Source: Actinomycetota bacterium (lineage in GTDB: Bacteria > Actinomycetota > CADDZG01 > JAHWKV01 > JAOPZY01). Taken from it: a DNA stretch of 64,000 bases. Made by a program: the position numbers and the translations under genes. Where the stretch lies: assembly GCA_035765775.1 (NCBI GenBank), contig DASTWV010000032.1, positions 39,224-103,223 of the forward strand, written 5' to 3'. Below the pieces are notes generated by a model, which saw only the letters and a list, made by a program, of their open reading frames with translations, ran no database searches and was not told where the DNA came from. Shown here piece after piece: positions 25,545 through 34,425 of this stretch. The first letter of the stretch is position 1, and every line of letters starts with the position of its first letter.

Positions 25545-26942
25545 TCAGCGCCCGCGACGCCCGGAAGGTGACGGGGTGCTCACGCGCCTGCGCCCACGGT
25601 GGCCGGCCGCGCAGGCCACGAACCGCTCAGCAGGCGTGGGATCGGCGCCCAGGTGCTGGTGCAGGAAGGAGGCGAACAGCGAGCTCGAGGCGTAACCGCC
25701 TGTCCCGCTGCCCCACCGGCTGTGGAGGGTCAGGGCACCCCCTGGGGGATCCACGCAACTGTGGTGGAACTCATGGCCCCGCAGTGTGGTGCCCGCCGGA
25801 CCGAGCGGGCTGGCCACCCGGGTGAGCGCCTCCCGGTAGCCGAGCGTCAGGTCCGGGGTCATGCGCGCCGAGGCGGGAATGGCGCCGACCATGGGGTGAT
25901 CATCCAGGGCGTCGCACAGCCACAGGAAGCCTCCGCACTCGGCCCACGCGATGAGGCCCCCGGCGAGCGCTGCGCGTGTGGCTCTGCGCAGGGGCTCGTT
26001 GGTGGCCAGGGCTGGGCCGTACACCTCCGGGAAGCCGCCGCCGCAGTACAGGGCGTGGCACCCCTCCGGCAACGCCGGGTCGGTCAGGGGGTCGAAGGGC
26101 ACCAGTTCGGCGCCTGTGGCCCGCAGCGCTTCCAAGTTCTCCGGGTACATGAAGCTGAAAGCTGGTCCAACCGCCAGCGCCACCCGCACCACTTCCCCCC
26201 CATCGACCGGCCGAGCGGTCGGGGGCGCAGCCTCCGTGCGCCGGGGCGCCGAGCGCGCCAAGGCCAGGATGGCGTTGAGGTCACAGCCTGCCGTTATCGC
26301 AGCGGCCAGTCCGGCCAGCGAGCCCTGCACCCCCGCCGGGTCCTCCGCAATGGGGACCAGACCCAGGTGCCGTTCCCGCCAGACCAAGGCGTCGTCTGTG
26401 GCCAGCACGCCGAGGACAGGGATGCCCAGCGGCTCGAGGGCCTCCCGGAGCAGAAGCGCGTGACCCGGCCCCCCCACTCGGTTCAGAACCACGCCGGCTA
26501 CCCGAACCCGGGGGTCCAGGGTTGCGAAGCCATGGACAACCGCAGCAACCGACCCGCTCATGGCGGAGGCGTCGACGACCAGCAGAACGGGGCACCCCAG
26601 CATGCGGGCGACGGCGGCCGTGGACCCATCGCACCCGGGCTGGGCCGACCCGTCGAACAGGCCCATCACACCCTCCACGACGAGGACGTCGGTCCCCTTG
26701 CCTGCAGCGGCGGCGAGCGCGCCCAGATGCTCTTCGCCGCAGAGCCAGGCGTCCAGGTTGCGCCCGGGCCGGCCGGTAGCCAGGGTGTGGTAGCCCGGGT
26801 CGATGAAGTCGGGGCCCACCTTGGCTGCCCCCACCGTCAAGCCCCGGGCGGCCAGCGCCGCCATCAGGCCCACCGCGACAGTGGTTTTGCCGGCGCCCGA
26901 GTGCGTGCCGGCGACGACGAGGCGGGGGCCGAGGGTGGGCAC
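25545..26942 (-). CDS. cobB: Cobyrinate a,c-diamide synthase (CobB/CbiA)
   Basis: The 465-residue enzyme amidates the a and c side chains of cobyrinate or its hydrogenated form, using glutamine and ATP. It has the P-loop GTHSGAGKTT at 12-21, the VGPDFIDPGYH substrate motif, and a C-terminal class I amidotransferase with YCGGGFPEVY and the nucleophile cysteine in WAECGGFLWL. The start is a GTG six bases behind a -10 element (TAGTAT), so the message is likely leaderless. A BtuF-like gene is transcribed divergently from the same symmetric promoter. The organism therefore makes or remodels corrinoids. Confidence 0.92.
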   Translation of the reverse strand: MPTLGPRLVVAGTHSGAGKTTVAVGLMAALAARGLTVGAAKVGPDFIDPGYHTLATGRPGRNLDAWLCGEEHLGALAAAAGKGTDVLVVEGVMGLFDGSAQPGCDGSTAAVARMLGCPVLLVVDASAMSGSVAAVVHGFATLDPRVRVAGVVLNRVGGPGHALLLREALEPLGIPVLGVLATDDALVWRERHLGLVPIAEDPAGVQGSLAGLAAAITAGCDLNAILALARSAPRRTEAAPPTARPVDGGEVVRVALAVGPAFSFMYPENLEALRATGAELVPFDPLTDPALPEGCHALYCGGGFPEVYGPALATNEPLRRATRAALAGGLIAWAECGGFLWLCDALDDHPMVGAIPASARMTPDLTLGYREALTRVASPLGPAGTTLRGHEFHHSCVDPPGGALTLHSRWGSGTGGYASSSLFASFLHQHLGADPTPAERFVACAAGHRGRRRVSTPSPSGRRGR

Positions 26943-26961
26943 CGCCGCATACTATGGCGGC
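26943..26961. promoter_or_regulatory. Symmetric divergent promoter with two leaderless starts
   Basis: The 19 bases between two divergent GTG starts contain ATACTAT. On the plus strand TACTAT (26950-26955) is followed by GGCGGC and GTG at 26962. On the minus strand TAGTAT (26954-26949) is followed by GCGGCG and GTG at 26942. Both -10 elements overlap and both spacers are six bases. Confidence 0.7.
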
Positions 26962-27852
26962 GTGCGGATCGTCTCGCTTCTCCCCTCGGCCACCGAGATG
27001 CTCTTTGCCCTGGGGTTGTCCGAGCAGGTGGTCGGCGTGACCCATGAGTGCGACTGGCCCGAGGCGGCTCGCGGCGTGCGGCGGGTCTCGGTTTCCGTCC
27101 TGCCGCCGGCGGCCACGCCCGCCGAGATCGACGCCCGGGTCAGCGCCAGCCTGGAAGGCGGGGAACCGATCTACCGCCTGGACCCGGACGCCATCAGGGA
27201 ACTGGCCCCGGATCTGGTGATCACCCAGGATCTTTGTGCCGTCTGCGCCGTCCCTTCGGGGCACGTGCACGAAGCATTGGACGTGCTGGGCTGCCCGGCC
27301 CAGGTCGTTTCCCTGGACCCCGGCTCCCTGGACGAGGTGATCGACTGCGTGGCCACTGTGGGCGCCGTGACCGGCCGCCTTGCTGAGGCCGAGAGCCTCG
27401 TGGCCTCGCTGCATGGCCGCCTGGCCGCCGTGGAGGCCGCCACGAGGGGCTCGTCCCGCCCCGCGGTTTTCGCCCTCGAATGGGGCGACCCCCCGTACAA
27501 CGGAGGGCACTGGCTTCCGGAGATGGTGGAGACGGCCGGTGGCCGATGCCTGCTGGGCTCCTGGCGGGCGCCGTCGGTGCGGGTGACTTGGGACGCCATC
27601 GCTGCGGCGGGCCCCGAGGTTGTCGTGTTCATGCCCTGCGGCTACGACCTCGCAGCCGCGGTGGCCGAGGGGAGGGCGTTGGCGGAGCGGCCCGAGCTCG
27701 CCGGCGTCAGGGAGATCTACGCCGCCAACGGCGGTTCCTACTTCTCACGTCCGGGTCCCCGGCTGGTGGACGGCGTCGAAGCCCTGGCCGCTGTGCTGCA
27801 TCCGGGAGTTGGGGTCACCGGCCCCTTCGATGCCATCGCCCGGATCCGCTGA
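26962..27852 (+). CDS. Cobalamin-binding protein, BtuF-like without signal peptide
   Basis: The 296-residue protein starts directly at MRIVSLLPSATEMLFALGL and continues with GVTHECDWP and DPDAIRELAPDLVITQDLC, the pattern of a BtuF-related family often annotated as cobalamin-binding protein. Unlike the lipoprotein at 22615 it has no signal peptide, so it acts in the cytosol or its export start has been missed. The GTG at 26962 is fixed by the -10 element six bases upstream. It is paired divergently with cobB, which supports a corrinoid role such as storage, sensing or delivery. Confidence 0.82.
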   Translation: MRIVSLLPSATEMLFALGLSEQVVGVTHECDWPEAARGVRRVSVSVLPPAATPAEIDARVSASLEGGEPIYRLDPDAIRELAPDLVITQDLCAVCAVPSGHVHEALDVLGCPAQVVSLDPGSLDEVIDCVATVGAVTGRLAEAESLVASLHGRLAAVEAATRGSSRPAVFALEWGDPPYNGGHWLPEMVETAGGRCLLGSWRAPSVRVTWDAIAAAGPEVVVFMPCGYDLAAAVAEGRALAERPELAGVREIYAANGGSYFSRPGPRLVDGVEALAAVLHPGVGVTGPFDAIARIR

Positions 27853-28020
27853 CGCACAGAACAGCTTCGCGTCAGCGTCGCGACCGAGTGAGGCCGGTCC
27901 CTCGGCGACCGGCCGACCCGGGAGTAGGGCGACGTTCCGCCGAGCACTTCCTGCGGCCCGCAATCCATCGGCGCCGGTCGCCCGTAGTCCCCCTGAGAGA
28001 CCCTGACAAAGGAGGTGCTC

Positions 28021-28470
28021 GTGAGACGACTGCCGACGACCGCGATCGTGCTTGGTGCTCTGCTTCTGATGGGAACGGCCTGCTCCAAGTCCTCCACGTC
28101 TTCGGGCGCTTCCTCCGGGACGAGCGGCGGAACGCTCACCATCAACGGAGAGAAGGCGACGGACAAAGGAACCCAGGACCTCACCGGAAAGAGCACCTTC
28201 ACACTCAACCTCGACAACGACCCGGGCATCTACTACTTCCAGCCCACGGTGCTCAAGGGCAGCCCGGGCGAGAAGGTGACGCTCACGCTGAAAAACGTCG
28301 GCAGCATCAAGCACAACTTCACGCTGTCGGACCAGAACATCAACCAGGACGTGAACACCCCGGGATCGTCCGCCACAGTAACCATCACGTTCCCGCAGTC
28401 CGGCACTGCCGAGTTCCACTGCGAGTACCACCAGAGCCTCGGCATGGTCGGAGAGTTGTCGGTGTCCTGA
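28021..28470 (+). CDS. Cupredoxin-like lipoprotein
   Basis: The 149-residue protein has a lipoprotein signal (LLMGTAC, Cys21), a Ser/Gly linker and one cupredoxin domain. The copper ligands are all present: H98 in GSIKHNF, C134, H137 and M142 in FHCEYHQSLGM, a type 1 blue-copper site. It could donate electrons to a terminal oxidase or nitrite reductase outside the membrane, or handle copper. The GTG start at 28021 follows AAAGGAGG at five bases; a GTG inside that site (28015) is unlikely. Confidence 0.88.
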   Translation: MRRLPTTAIVLGALLLMGTACSKSSTSSGASSGTSGGTLTINGEKATDKGTQDLTGKSTFTLNLDNDPGIYYFQPTVLKGSPGEKVTLTLKNVGSIKHNFTLSDQNINQDVNTPGSSATVTITFPQSGTAEFHCEYHQSLGMVGELSVS

Positions 28471-28828
28471 AACTTGGGCGGGCATTCCGGCTGGGGGCGG
28501 CAGGCGGCCGCCGGACCAGTCCACCGCCCCAACTAGGGGAGTGTCCACGATCGAGCCGACGCCGGGCCCCGGCGAGAGGTCCAATGGCCGTCGCCGGGGG
28601 CCGGCGCCTGGGTTTTCTCGCTGTGCATAGGTAACCGCGGATTGCGCGGTCACTGGAAGAAACACTCCGCCCCCGTCCGGCCGCCGCCTCCGGCTGGCGC
28701 CGACAACCGGTCCCCGACGCCCCGTGGCCCCGGGCCCTTGTGCTTCAACGCCAGCCCGGGGCGGGAATAGGGTTGGGTAGTTGGGGAACCTAACCAGCAC
28801 TCGGCTCGCCCCGTGCCTTTAATAGGTA
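28471..28828. other. Noncoding interval before the sigma/propeller pair
   Basis: No gene is supported. TTTAAT at 28818-28823 stands five bases before the ATG at 28829 and may be a -10 for a leaderless start. GC-rich self-complementary stretches around 28710-28740 could end the cupredoxin transcript, but no T-run follows. Confidence 0.35.
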
Positions 28829-29254
28829 ATGGGCACCCCAGCTGCCGGATTCGAAGATTGGTATAGATCGAACCACGCCCGCCTCATCACCGCCCTGGTC
28901 TTGATCGCCGGCAACCTCGCCGATGCGCAGGACGCCGTCGACGAAGCCTGTGCCCGGGCGCTCACTCGGCGGGCTGCGGTGGGCGCCATGGCCTCCCCGG
29001 CCGGGTGGACCTCCACATCCGCGTCGCGGCTGCTCGCCCGGCGGGCACTCCCGGTCGACATCCCCGGACCGGCCAGAGAGGTGTGGGAGGTCGTGAAGCT
29101 GCTGGCCCCCCGGCAGCGCACCGCCATCGTCCTGCGCTACGTGGCCAACCTCACCGAAGCGGACGTGGCCCACACGATGGGCACCACCCTGGCTGACGCC
29201 CGACGCACCGTGGCCCGATTCTTGGACGACCCATCGCTCGAGGAGGTCCCGTGA
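28829..29254 (+). CDS. Short, divergent ECF sigma-like protein
   Basis: The 141-residue protein has a region-2-like start (FEDWYRSNHARLITALVLIAGN and DAQDAVDEACARAL) and a region-4-like end (LAPRQRTAIVLRYVANLTEADVA, then a helix-turn-helix). The linker between them is short, and the -10 recognition part of region 2 (around WTSTSASRLLARR) is poorly conserved. It may be an active small sigma factor of the SigE/SigM type or a degenerate one. Its stop overlaps the start of the propeller protein gene (TGATG), so the two are coupled. Confidence 0.7.
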   Translation: MGTPAAGFEDWYRSNHARLITALVLIAGNLADAQDAVDEACARALTRRAAVGAMASPAGWTSTSASRLLARRALPVDIPGPAREVWEVVKLLAPRQRTAIVLRYVANLTEADVAHTMGTTLADARRTVARFLDDPSLEEVP

Positions 29255-30477
29255 TGGCGCGCTTAGATGACCTGATCGACGAGGCCCTCGCCCACCCGCC
29301 CGCCGGTCCCGCCCCGATCGAGATGCTGGAGCAACGGGGTCGAGCCCGGCGGCGGCGCCGGCAGATGGCGGCGGTCATTGCCGCGGTCCTCCTGCTGGCA
29401 GGCGGGATCGGGGCGCTCGTCGGCCTGCACGGGCATACCCAGGTCCTGGTAGTGACCGGCCAACCACCCTCCTGGCGCGTGCTGCCCGACGAGGCGGGCG
29501 TGCGTGGCCCCGCCGTGTGGACGGGCCGCGAGGTGCTGTTCGTCGGCAGGGCGTTCGACCCATCCACAGCAACCTGGCGCGACCTGGCTCTCCCACCGTT
29601 TGCCGGAGATCCCGACGGCGTACAGGGATTGGGCGTGTGGACGGGCAGCCAGATGATCCTGCTCGACCCAGGGGCATCGGGGGCGGCCCTCCCAACGTCC
29701 GACACGGCGACGTTCGATCCCGCCACGAACTCCTGGCGGCTGCTCGCCCGGTCGCCTCTCGCCGGGCAGGTCCCGTCGTTGGCGGTATGGACCGGTAGGA
29801 GCATGATCGTCCTGGCCACCGTGTCCGGCACCGAGGGCGGAACCGAGGCAGCACAGCTCGATGGAGCAACGTACGACCCGGCCGGGAATGCGTGGCGCGC
29901 CCTGCCCCCCAATCCGCTCGCCTGCGCATTCCCGCCGCTGGCCGGCTGGACGGGCGCCGAAATGATCGTCATGTGCGACGTCGGGCCAGGACAACAGTCG
30001 GCCGCCGCCTACCGCCCCTCGACGGGCGCTTGGACGTCGCTACCCAACCCGGTCCGGGCCATCGGGGATGACGGGCGCGCGGTCTGGACCGGCAAGGCCC
30101 TCATGGTCTGGACAGAGGCGGGAGGGCAGGCATACGACCCCTCGACCAATGCCTGGCAGGCCCTCCCGGCGGCACCGCTGGCCAAGAGGGCTGATGCGTC
30201 GGTCGTGTGGACCGGCAGGACGCTCATCGTCTGGGGGGGCGAACTCGATGGCCCGGCCGGAGCCCGGGTGCCCACCATCGGGGACAAGTACCTCTCCGAC
30301 GGGGCCATGTACGATCCCACGACCCGGGCCTGGACAGCCCTCCCCCCGGTCGGTGTCATCGGGCGGTACCGCGCCACGGCGGTGTGGACCGGCAGCACCG
30401 TGTTCATCTGGGGCGGACGCGGCTACGGGCAGACCCGCGATCTGGCCTCGGGCGCCCTGTACACCCCAGGCAGGTAG
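29254..30477 (+). CDS. Membrane-anchored Kelch-like propeller protein, possible sensor for the coupled sigma factor
   Basis: The 407-residue protein has a cytosolic N-terminus of about 45 residues ending in RRRRR, a membrane segment at about 45-65, and an extracellular beta-propeller with about six repeats of the form VWTGxxxIVWGG, AYDPxTNxW, xxLPxxP. The GTG three bases earlier is an alternative start; the ATG has AGGAGG at seven bases. Its position right behind a sigma gene and the short cytosolic part fit an anti-sigma sensor, but no known anti-sigma motif is seen. Kelch-type repeats can bind sugars or proteins. Confidence 0.7.
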   Translation: MARLDDLIDEALAHPPAGPAPIEMLEQRGRARRRRRQMAAVIAAVLLLAGGIGALVGLHGHTQVLVVTGQPPSWRVLPDEAGVRGPAVWTGREVLFVGRAFDPSTATWRDLALPPFAGDPDGVQGLGVWTGSQMILLDPGASGAALPTSDTATFDPATNSWRLLARSPLAGQVPSLAVWTGRSMIVLATVSGTEGGTEAAQLDGATYDPAGNAWRALPPNPLACAFPPLAGWTGAEMIVMCDVGPGQQSAAAYRPSTGAWTSLPNPVRAIGDDGRAVWTGKALMVWTEAGGQAYDPSTNAWQALPAAPLAKRADASVVWTGRTLIVWGGELDGPAGARVPTIGDKYLSDGAMYDPTTRAWTALPPVGVIGRYRATAVWTGSTVFIWGGRGYGQTRDLASGALYTPGR

Positions 30478-30506
30478 CCCCAGGTGAGGAGAGTCTTGCG
30501 GAGATC

Positions 30507-31265
30507 ATGACGCGGCCGGTGGTGCACGGGAAGGGCCTCTGGGACAAGCTGGTCCGGCGTGAGCAGGGCCTCCAAGCCCGGCCCGCCCCACGGCTCAAGA
30601 CCTTCACGCAGCGCCATCCGTGGCTGGGACCCGTCGTCTGGATGGCAGCAGCCTCCTATTTCGTGGTGCAGCTCGGGGTCGCCCAAGCCTGGAACAATCC
30701 GGGATACAGCTGGCTCAACAACAGCATCAGCGACCTCGGCACCACGGTGTGCACGCACGCCATCTGCTCGCCCCGGCACGCCTGGATGAACACCGAGTTC
30801 TTCGTGCTGGGCCTCATCATGGCCACGGGCGCTGTACTCATCTATCAGGAATTCACTGACGGAGAACCGGAGCAGCGGCTGCGGGCACGGATAGGCTTCG
30901 CGGCCTTTGTGATCTGCGGTGTGGGTGCCATGGTCGTGGGTGCCTTCCCGGAGAACCTGTCCCGCACCATGCACATCATCGGCGCGATTCCCGGCATAGC
31001 GGCCGGCACGGTGGGAATCTTCATCCTCGCCCGCGCCCTGACGCTCCCGGAAGGCTTGCGGGTTCCCATGCTCGCCGTCCCGCCGGTAGCGATCGGGGCG
31101 GGCATCCTGTTCGCCGTGCACATCAATCTGGGCATCGGTGCGGGCACCATGGAGCGGATCGCCGCCTACCCGGCCAGCGTGTGGCTCATCGCGTTCGGGG
31201 CCTACATCGCCCGCACACATTCCTCGCGCCCGAGGTCCGCGCCGGCAGACCACAGGAGGCGGTAG
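30507..31265 (+). CDS. DUF998-family membrane protein
   Basis: The 252-residue protein has about six membrane segments after a basic N-terminus. The pattern NNSISDLG and the segment with MNTEFFVLGLIMATGA, followed by IGFAAFVICGVGAMVVGAFPE, is typical of the DUF998 family. Members are integral membrane proteins without a proven function. The ATG at 30507 follows GGAG. It is 29 bases after the propeller gene and may share its transcript. Confidence 0.75.
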   Translation: MTRPVVHGKGLWDKLVRREQGLQARPAPRLKTFTQRHPWLGPVVWMAAASYFVVQLGVAQAWNNPGYSWLNNSISDLGTTVCTHAICSPRHAWMNTEFFVLGLIMATGAVLIYQEFTDGEPEQRLRARIGFAAFVICGVGAMVVGAFPENLSRTMHIIGAIPGIAAGTVGIFILARALTLPEGLRVPMLAVPPVAIGAGILFAVHINLGIGAGTMERIAAYPASVWLIAFGAYIARTHSSRPRSAPADHRRR

Positions 31266-31328
31266 CCCCGCCCCACGGACCCAACAGATGGTGCCCGCAC
31301 CCCCTCGACGACCTTGGTGCTACCACCC

Positions 31329-31357
31329 TTGTTTATTCTCGACCAGATGGATATGCT
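31329..31357 (+). promoter_or_regulatory. Sigma-70-type promoter for the M64 peptidase gene
   Basis: TTGTTT (31329-31334), a 17-base spacer, and TATGCT (31352-31357). It predicts a leader of about 80 bases before the ATG at 31445, which has its own AGGAGGGAGG. The segment is markedly AT-richer than the surroundings. Confidence 0.55.
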
Positions 31358-31444
31358 TTTTAGCCTTGACAAGCTAGTTTCGGAATTTTTGCCACGGAGC
31401 TGGGTGGGCGACCCGGGCTGTGGCCCGAGAGAGGAGGGAGGCTG

Positions 31445-33505
31445 ATGGCGGACAGCGTGACGCAGATTCTCAATTCCGGTCCTCCGGGCACCAAGGTCAA
31501 CATCGCGGTGCTCGGGGATGGCTTTGCCGCCGGCGACCAGAGCACCTACAACAACAAGGTGGACGACCTGCTGCTGAACGGGGTCTTCAAGCACGACTAC
31601 TACTTCGAGGACATCTCGGGCTTCAACATCTTCCGGGTGAACCTCATCTCGGTGGACTCCGGGGTCAGCACCAAAACCTATGACGAGCACGGCACCCCGG
31701 CCGACCCGAGCGACGACACGGTCACCAGCCAGACCACCCGCAACACGGCGCTCGGCTACATCTTCAGCGGGTCCTGGGCGCATTGCTGGCTCGAGGGCGG
31801 CCCGAACACCAGCGCCCTGGTGAGCGCCGCCCTGGCCAAGTGGGTGCCCGACTACCAGCTGTGCCTGATCCTGCTCAACAACCCGGGCTTCGGCGGCTGC
31901 GGGGGCGGCGGGTTCGCCGTGCTCCCGATGGGGGTTGACTGGACGACGGTCGCCCACGAATTCGGCCACGGCTACGGCGGGCTGGGCGACGAGTACTGCG
32001 CCGCCCGCGCCTACTCCGGCGGCGAGCCCGGGGTGCCCAACGACACCATCAACACCAACCGGGCCACCCTCAAGTGGGGCAACTTCGTGAACCCATCCAC
32101 CCCCGTGCCCACCGGCACGGGCAGCTGCGTCGGCTACAACCAGGGCACCAAGCCGGCGGACTGGGACGACAACAAGAGCGTCGGGCTGTTCGAGGGCGGC
32201 GGCACCAACAACACCGGCATGTACCGCCCGGCGCTGTCGTGCCGCATGATCAGCAACTCCCCGCCCTACTGCACGGTCTGCTACACCACCATCAAGCGCA
32301 AGTCGGACCCGAAGACCGCCCGCACGTTCCTTGACGCCCACATGGGCGACTTCAACGGCGATGGCAAGGACGACCTGTTGCTGCACAACGGAAACTCGCT
32401 GATGTTGTACCGCAGCCTGGGCAATGCCTTCGATGTGGCGTTCAGCTGCGTGGACCGGGTACCGGGCTCCTGGCAGTTCCAGGCCCACGACCAGTTCTTC
32501 ATCGGCGACTTCGACGGCGACCACCAGGCCGAGGTCGTGGTCTTCAACGGGCAGGACTGGGTCATGCCCTACCTCGGCCTGCTCGACTCCGACGGCCAGG
32601 GTGGCCTGCACCTGGTCGCCCGCTACGACGGCTCGATGCCGGGCTGGCAGTTCACCGCCGGGGACCAGTTCTTCGTGGGCGACTTCGATGGTGACGGCAA
32701 GACCGACCTCTACGTGTTCAATGGCCACAACTGGTCGATGCCCTACGTGGGCATGCTGCGCTCGAACGGCTCCTCGCTGTCGCTGGTGCACCGCTACGAC
32801 GCCACGATGCCGGGCTGGCAGATGAAGCCGGGCGACCAGCACTTCGTCGGCGACTTCAACGGCGACGGCAAGGCCGACCTGTGGGTCTTCAACGGCGGCG
32901 AGTGGTCGATGCCCTACCTCACCTGCATGCTCAGCCAGGGAAACTCGCTGGCCCAGGCGCACCGCTGGGACTCGACGATGCCCGACTGGCAGATGAAGCC
33001 GGGCGACCAGCACTTCGTCGGCGACTTCAACGGCGACGGCAAGGCCGACCTCTACGTGTTCAACGGATCGGACTGGTCGATGGCATACCTCGGGATGCTC
33101 CGCTCCGACGGCGCCAACCTCGCCATGGTCGAGCGCTACGACGGCAACGCCCCGGGCTGGCAGATGCGCAAGAACGACCAGCACTGGATCGCCGACGTCA
33201 ACGGCGACGGCAAGGCCGACCTGTTCGTCTACAACTGGCAGGACTGGTCGACGCAGTACCTGGGGACCATGATCTCCAACGGCTCCGCCCTTTCGGCCAG
33301 CTGGGTGGCCGACTGGGTCGGCGAGTGGAACCTCGGCGCCGTGGACCGCTTCGAGCCGTGCAACTACGAAGGGGTCGCCGGCCGGCGGGACCTGGTGGTG
33401 CACAACCAGGACTGGCTGGGCCTCATCCACGCCACCCCGGGGCTGTCGCTGCAGAAGATCTACTACCGCTTCATCCACAACTACCCCTACGGGCGAAACT
33501 GGTGA
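31445..33505 (+). CDS. M64-type metallopeptidase fused to seven-blade FG-GAP propeller, no signal peptide
   Basis: The 686-residue protein has an M64 (IgA peptidase-like) domain from about 15 to 290: VNIAVLGDGFAAGDQ at the start and the zinc site HEFGHGYGGLGDEY, with the HExxH histidines, a glycine-rich turn and DE. From about 295 follow six repeats with calcium-type loops such as DFNGDGKADL and a seventh degenerate blade. Each blade is about 57 residues, with WSMPYLGML and PGWQMKPGDQ between. The N-terminus MADSVTQILNSG has no signal sequence, odd for a protease of this kind, so export may use a non-Sec route. The gene at 33516 follows after ten bases. Confidence 0.88.
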   Translation: MADSVTQILNSGPPGTKVNIAVLGDGFAAGDQSTYNNKVDDLLLNGVFKHDYYFEDISGFNIFRVNLISVDSGVSTKTYDEHGTPADPSDDTVTSQTTRNTALGYIFSGSWAHCWLEGGPNTSALVSAALAKWVPDYQLCLILLNNPGFGGCGGGGFAVLPMGVDWTTVAHEFGHGYGGLGDEYCAARAYSGGEPGVPNDTINTNRATLKWGNFVNPSTPVPTGTGSCVGYNQGTKPADWDDNKSVGLFEGGGTNNTGMYRPALSCRMISNSPPYCTVCYTTIKRKSDPKTARTFLDAHMGDFNGDGKDDLLLHNGNSLMLYRSLGNAFDVAFSCVDRVPGSWQFQAHDQFFIGDFDGDHQAEVVVFNGQDWVMPYLGLLDSDGQGGLHLVARYDGSMPGWQFTAGDQFFVGDFDGDGKTDLYVFNGHNWSMPYVGMLRSNGSSLSLVHRYDATMPGWQMKPGDQHFVGDFNGDGKADLWVFNGGEWSMPYLTCMLSQGNSLAQAHRWDSTMPDWQMKPGDQHFVGDFNGDGKADLYVFNGSDWSMAYLGMLRSDGANLAMVERYDGNAPGWQMRKNDQHWIADVNGDGKADLFVYNWQDWSTQYLGTMISNGSALSASWVADWVGEWNLGAVDRFEPCNYEGVAGRRDLVVHNQDWLGLIHATPGLSLQKIYYRFIHNYPYGRNW
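32816..33051 (+). repeat. 65-bp exact direct repeat inside the propeller region
   Basis: The segments 32816-32880 and 32987-33051 are identical over 65 bases and 171 bases apart, one blade of 57 codons. The identity at DNA level, including synonymous positions, points to recent duplication or gene conversion of a blade. Confidence 0.85.
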
Positions 33506-33515
33506 GGGAGAAGCC

Positions 33516-34400
33516 ATGAGCGATCAACCGACCGATCAACCATCTCGCAGCAAGCCCGAAGTGAGCGCGGCGGCAACCAGGGCCGCTCTCGGGCCCTCGG
33601 TGGCGTCCATCGCCACCCGGGTGGCCTCCACCGTCAGCACGATGGTCCAGAAGGAAGGCTCCGCACCGATCGTCGAGAACAGCGGCCTGCCCGCGATGGC
33701 CGCCCGGGGCGCCGATCTCAGCGCGGCGACGGTCGCCGCGGTCGGCAACCCGGCCCTGCGCCTCGTGCCGCTGAAGAATGCGATGGGGAGCCTCCAGCTT
33801 CCCACCACCGGCACGCTCATGGCGGCGGTGCCCACCGGCGCCGCCCCCGACGCCGCCGCAGGGGGCGGTGCCCGGGGCGACCAGGCCGCCCGCCCCGTCG
33901 CCCGGGCAGCCGCGCCCGGCGAGTCCTATGTCCGCATGCTCATCAGCGTGAGCGGGTCGCAGGTCAGCGTGTCCCACGTCGCCGAAGTGCCGGGCCCGCT
34001 GGCGGACCCCTCACCCCTGCACGGCGGGCTCGCCTACGAGGTCACCGTCGGGGACCGGGCGATCCGGGTCGGCTCGATCCCCGATCCGGGCGTGCGCCGG
34101 TCGTTTGCCAGCGAGGGTGCCCCCGAGCAGTTCCGGGAGCACTTCTTCGTCGAGACGACCGACTACGAGTTCACGGTCCGGGTGCCGAAGCAGGCCATCG
34201 CCGCCGCCGACCTGCCCTCGGTGCACGTGGCCGTGCTCCAACTCGACCCGAGCCAGGTGATCCAGCCCGTAGGCGACAAGCCGCTGGCCGCCCAGTTCCC
34301 GAACCTGGTCAAGGAGCTCACCCGGCTGCCCGGGATCCAGGCGGCCGCCCTGGCCGAGCCGGTGCGCACGGCGCTGACCGCCACGTTCGGGACCGCCTGA
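33516..34400 (+). CDS. Unknown protein paired with the M64 peptidase
   Basis: I do not recognise this 294-residue protein. The first 130 residues are Ala/Gly/Pro-rich and probably flexible. Residues 130-235 look like a compact beta-rich domain (SYVRMLISVSGSQVSVSHVAEV, FFVETTDYEFTVRVP), and a helical end follows. There is no signal peptide, membrane segment or cysteine. The gene starts ten bases after the peptidase stop with GGGAG in front, so the two products probably act together, as chaperone, inhibitor or co-exported partner. Confidence 0.6.
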   Translation: MSDQPTDQPSRSKPEVSAAATRAALGPSVASIATRVASTVSTMVQKEGSAPIVENSGLPAMAARGADLSAATVAAVGNPALRLVPLKNAMGSLQLPTTGTLMAAVPTGAAPDAAAGGGARGDQAARPVARAAAPGESYVRMLISVSGSQVSVSHVAEVPGPLADPSPLHGGLAYEVTVGDRAIRVGSIPDPGVRRSFASEGAPEQFREHFFVETTDYEFTVRVPKQAIAAADLPSVHVAVLQLDPSQVIQPVGDKPLAAQFPNLVKELTRLPGIQAAALAEPVRTALTATFGTA

Positions 34401-34425
34401 GCGCTCGGCAAGAGGCTCGCGGCCG

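Noticed and set aside
31202..33517. Minus-strand open frame opposite the M64 peptidase
   Set aside because: It mirrors the repeats of the propeller on the other strand and has no family features.
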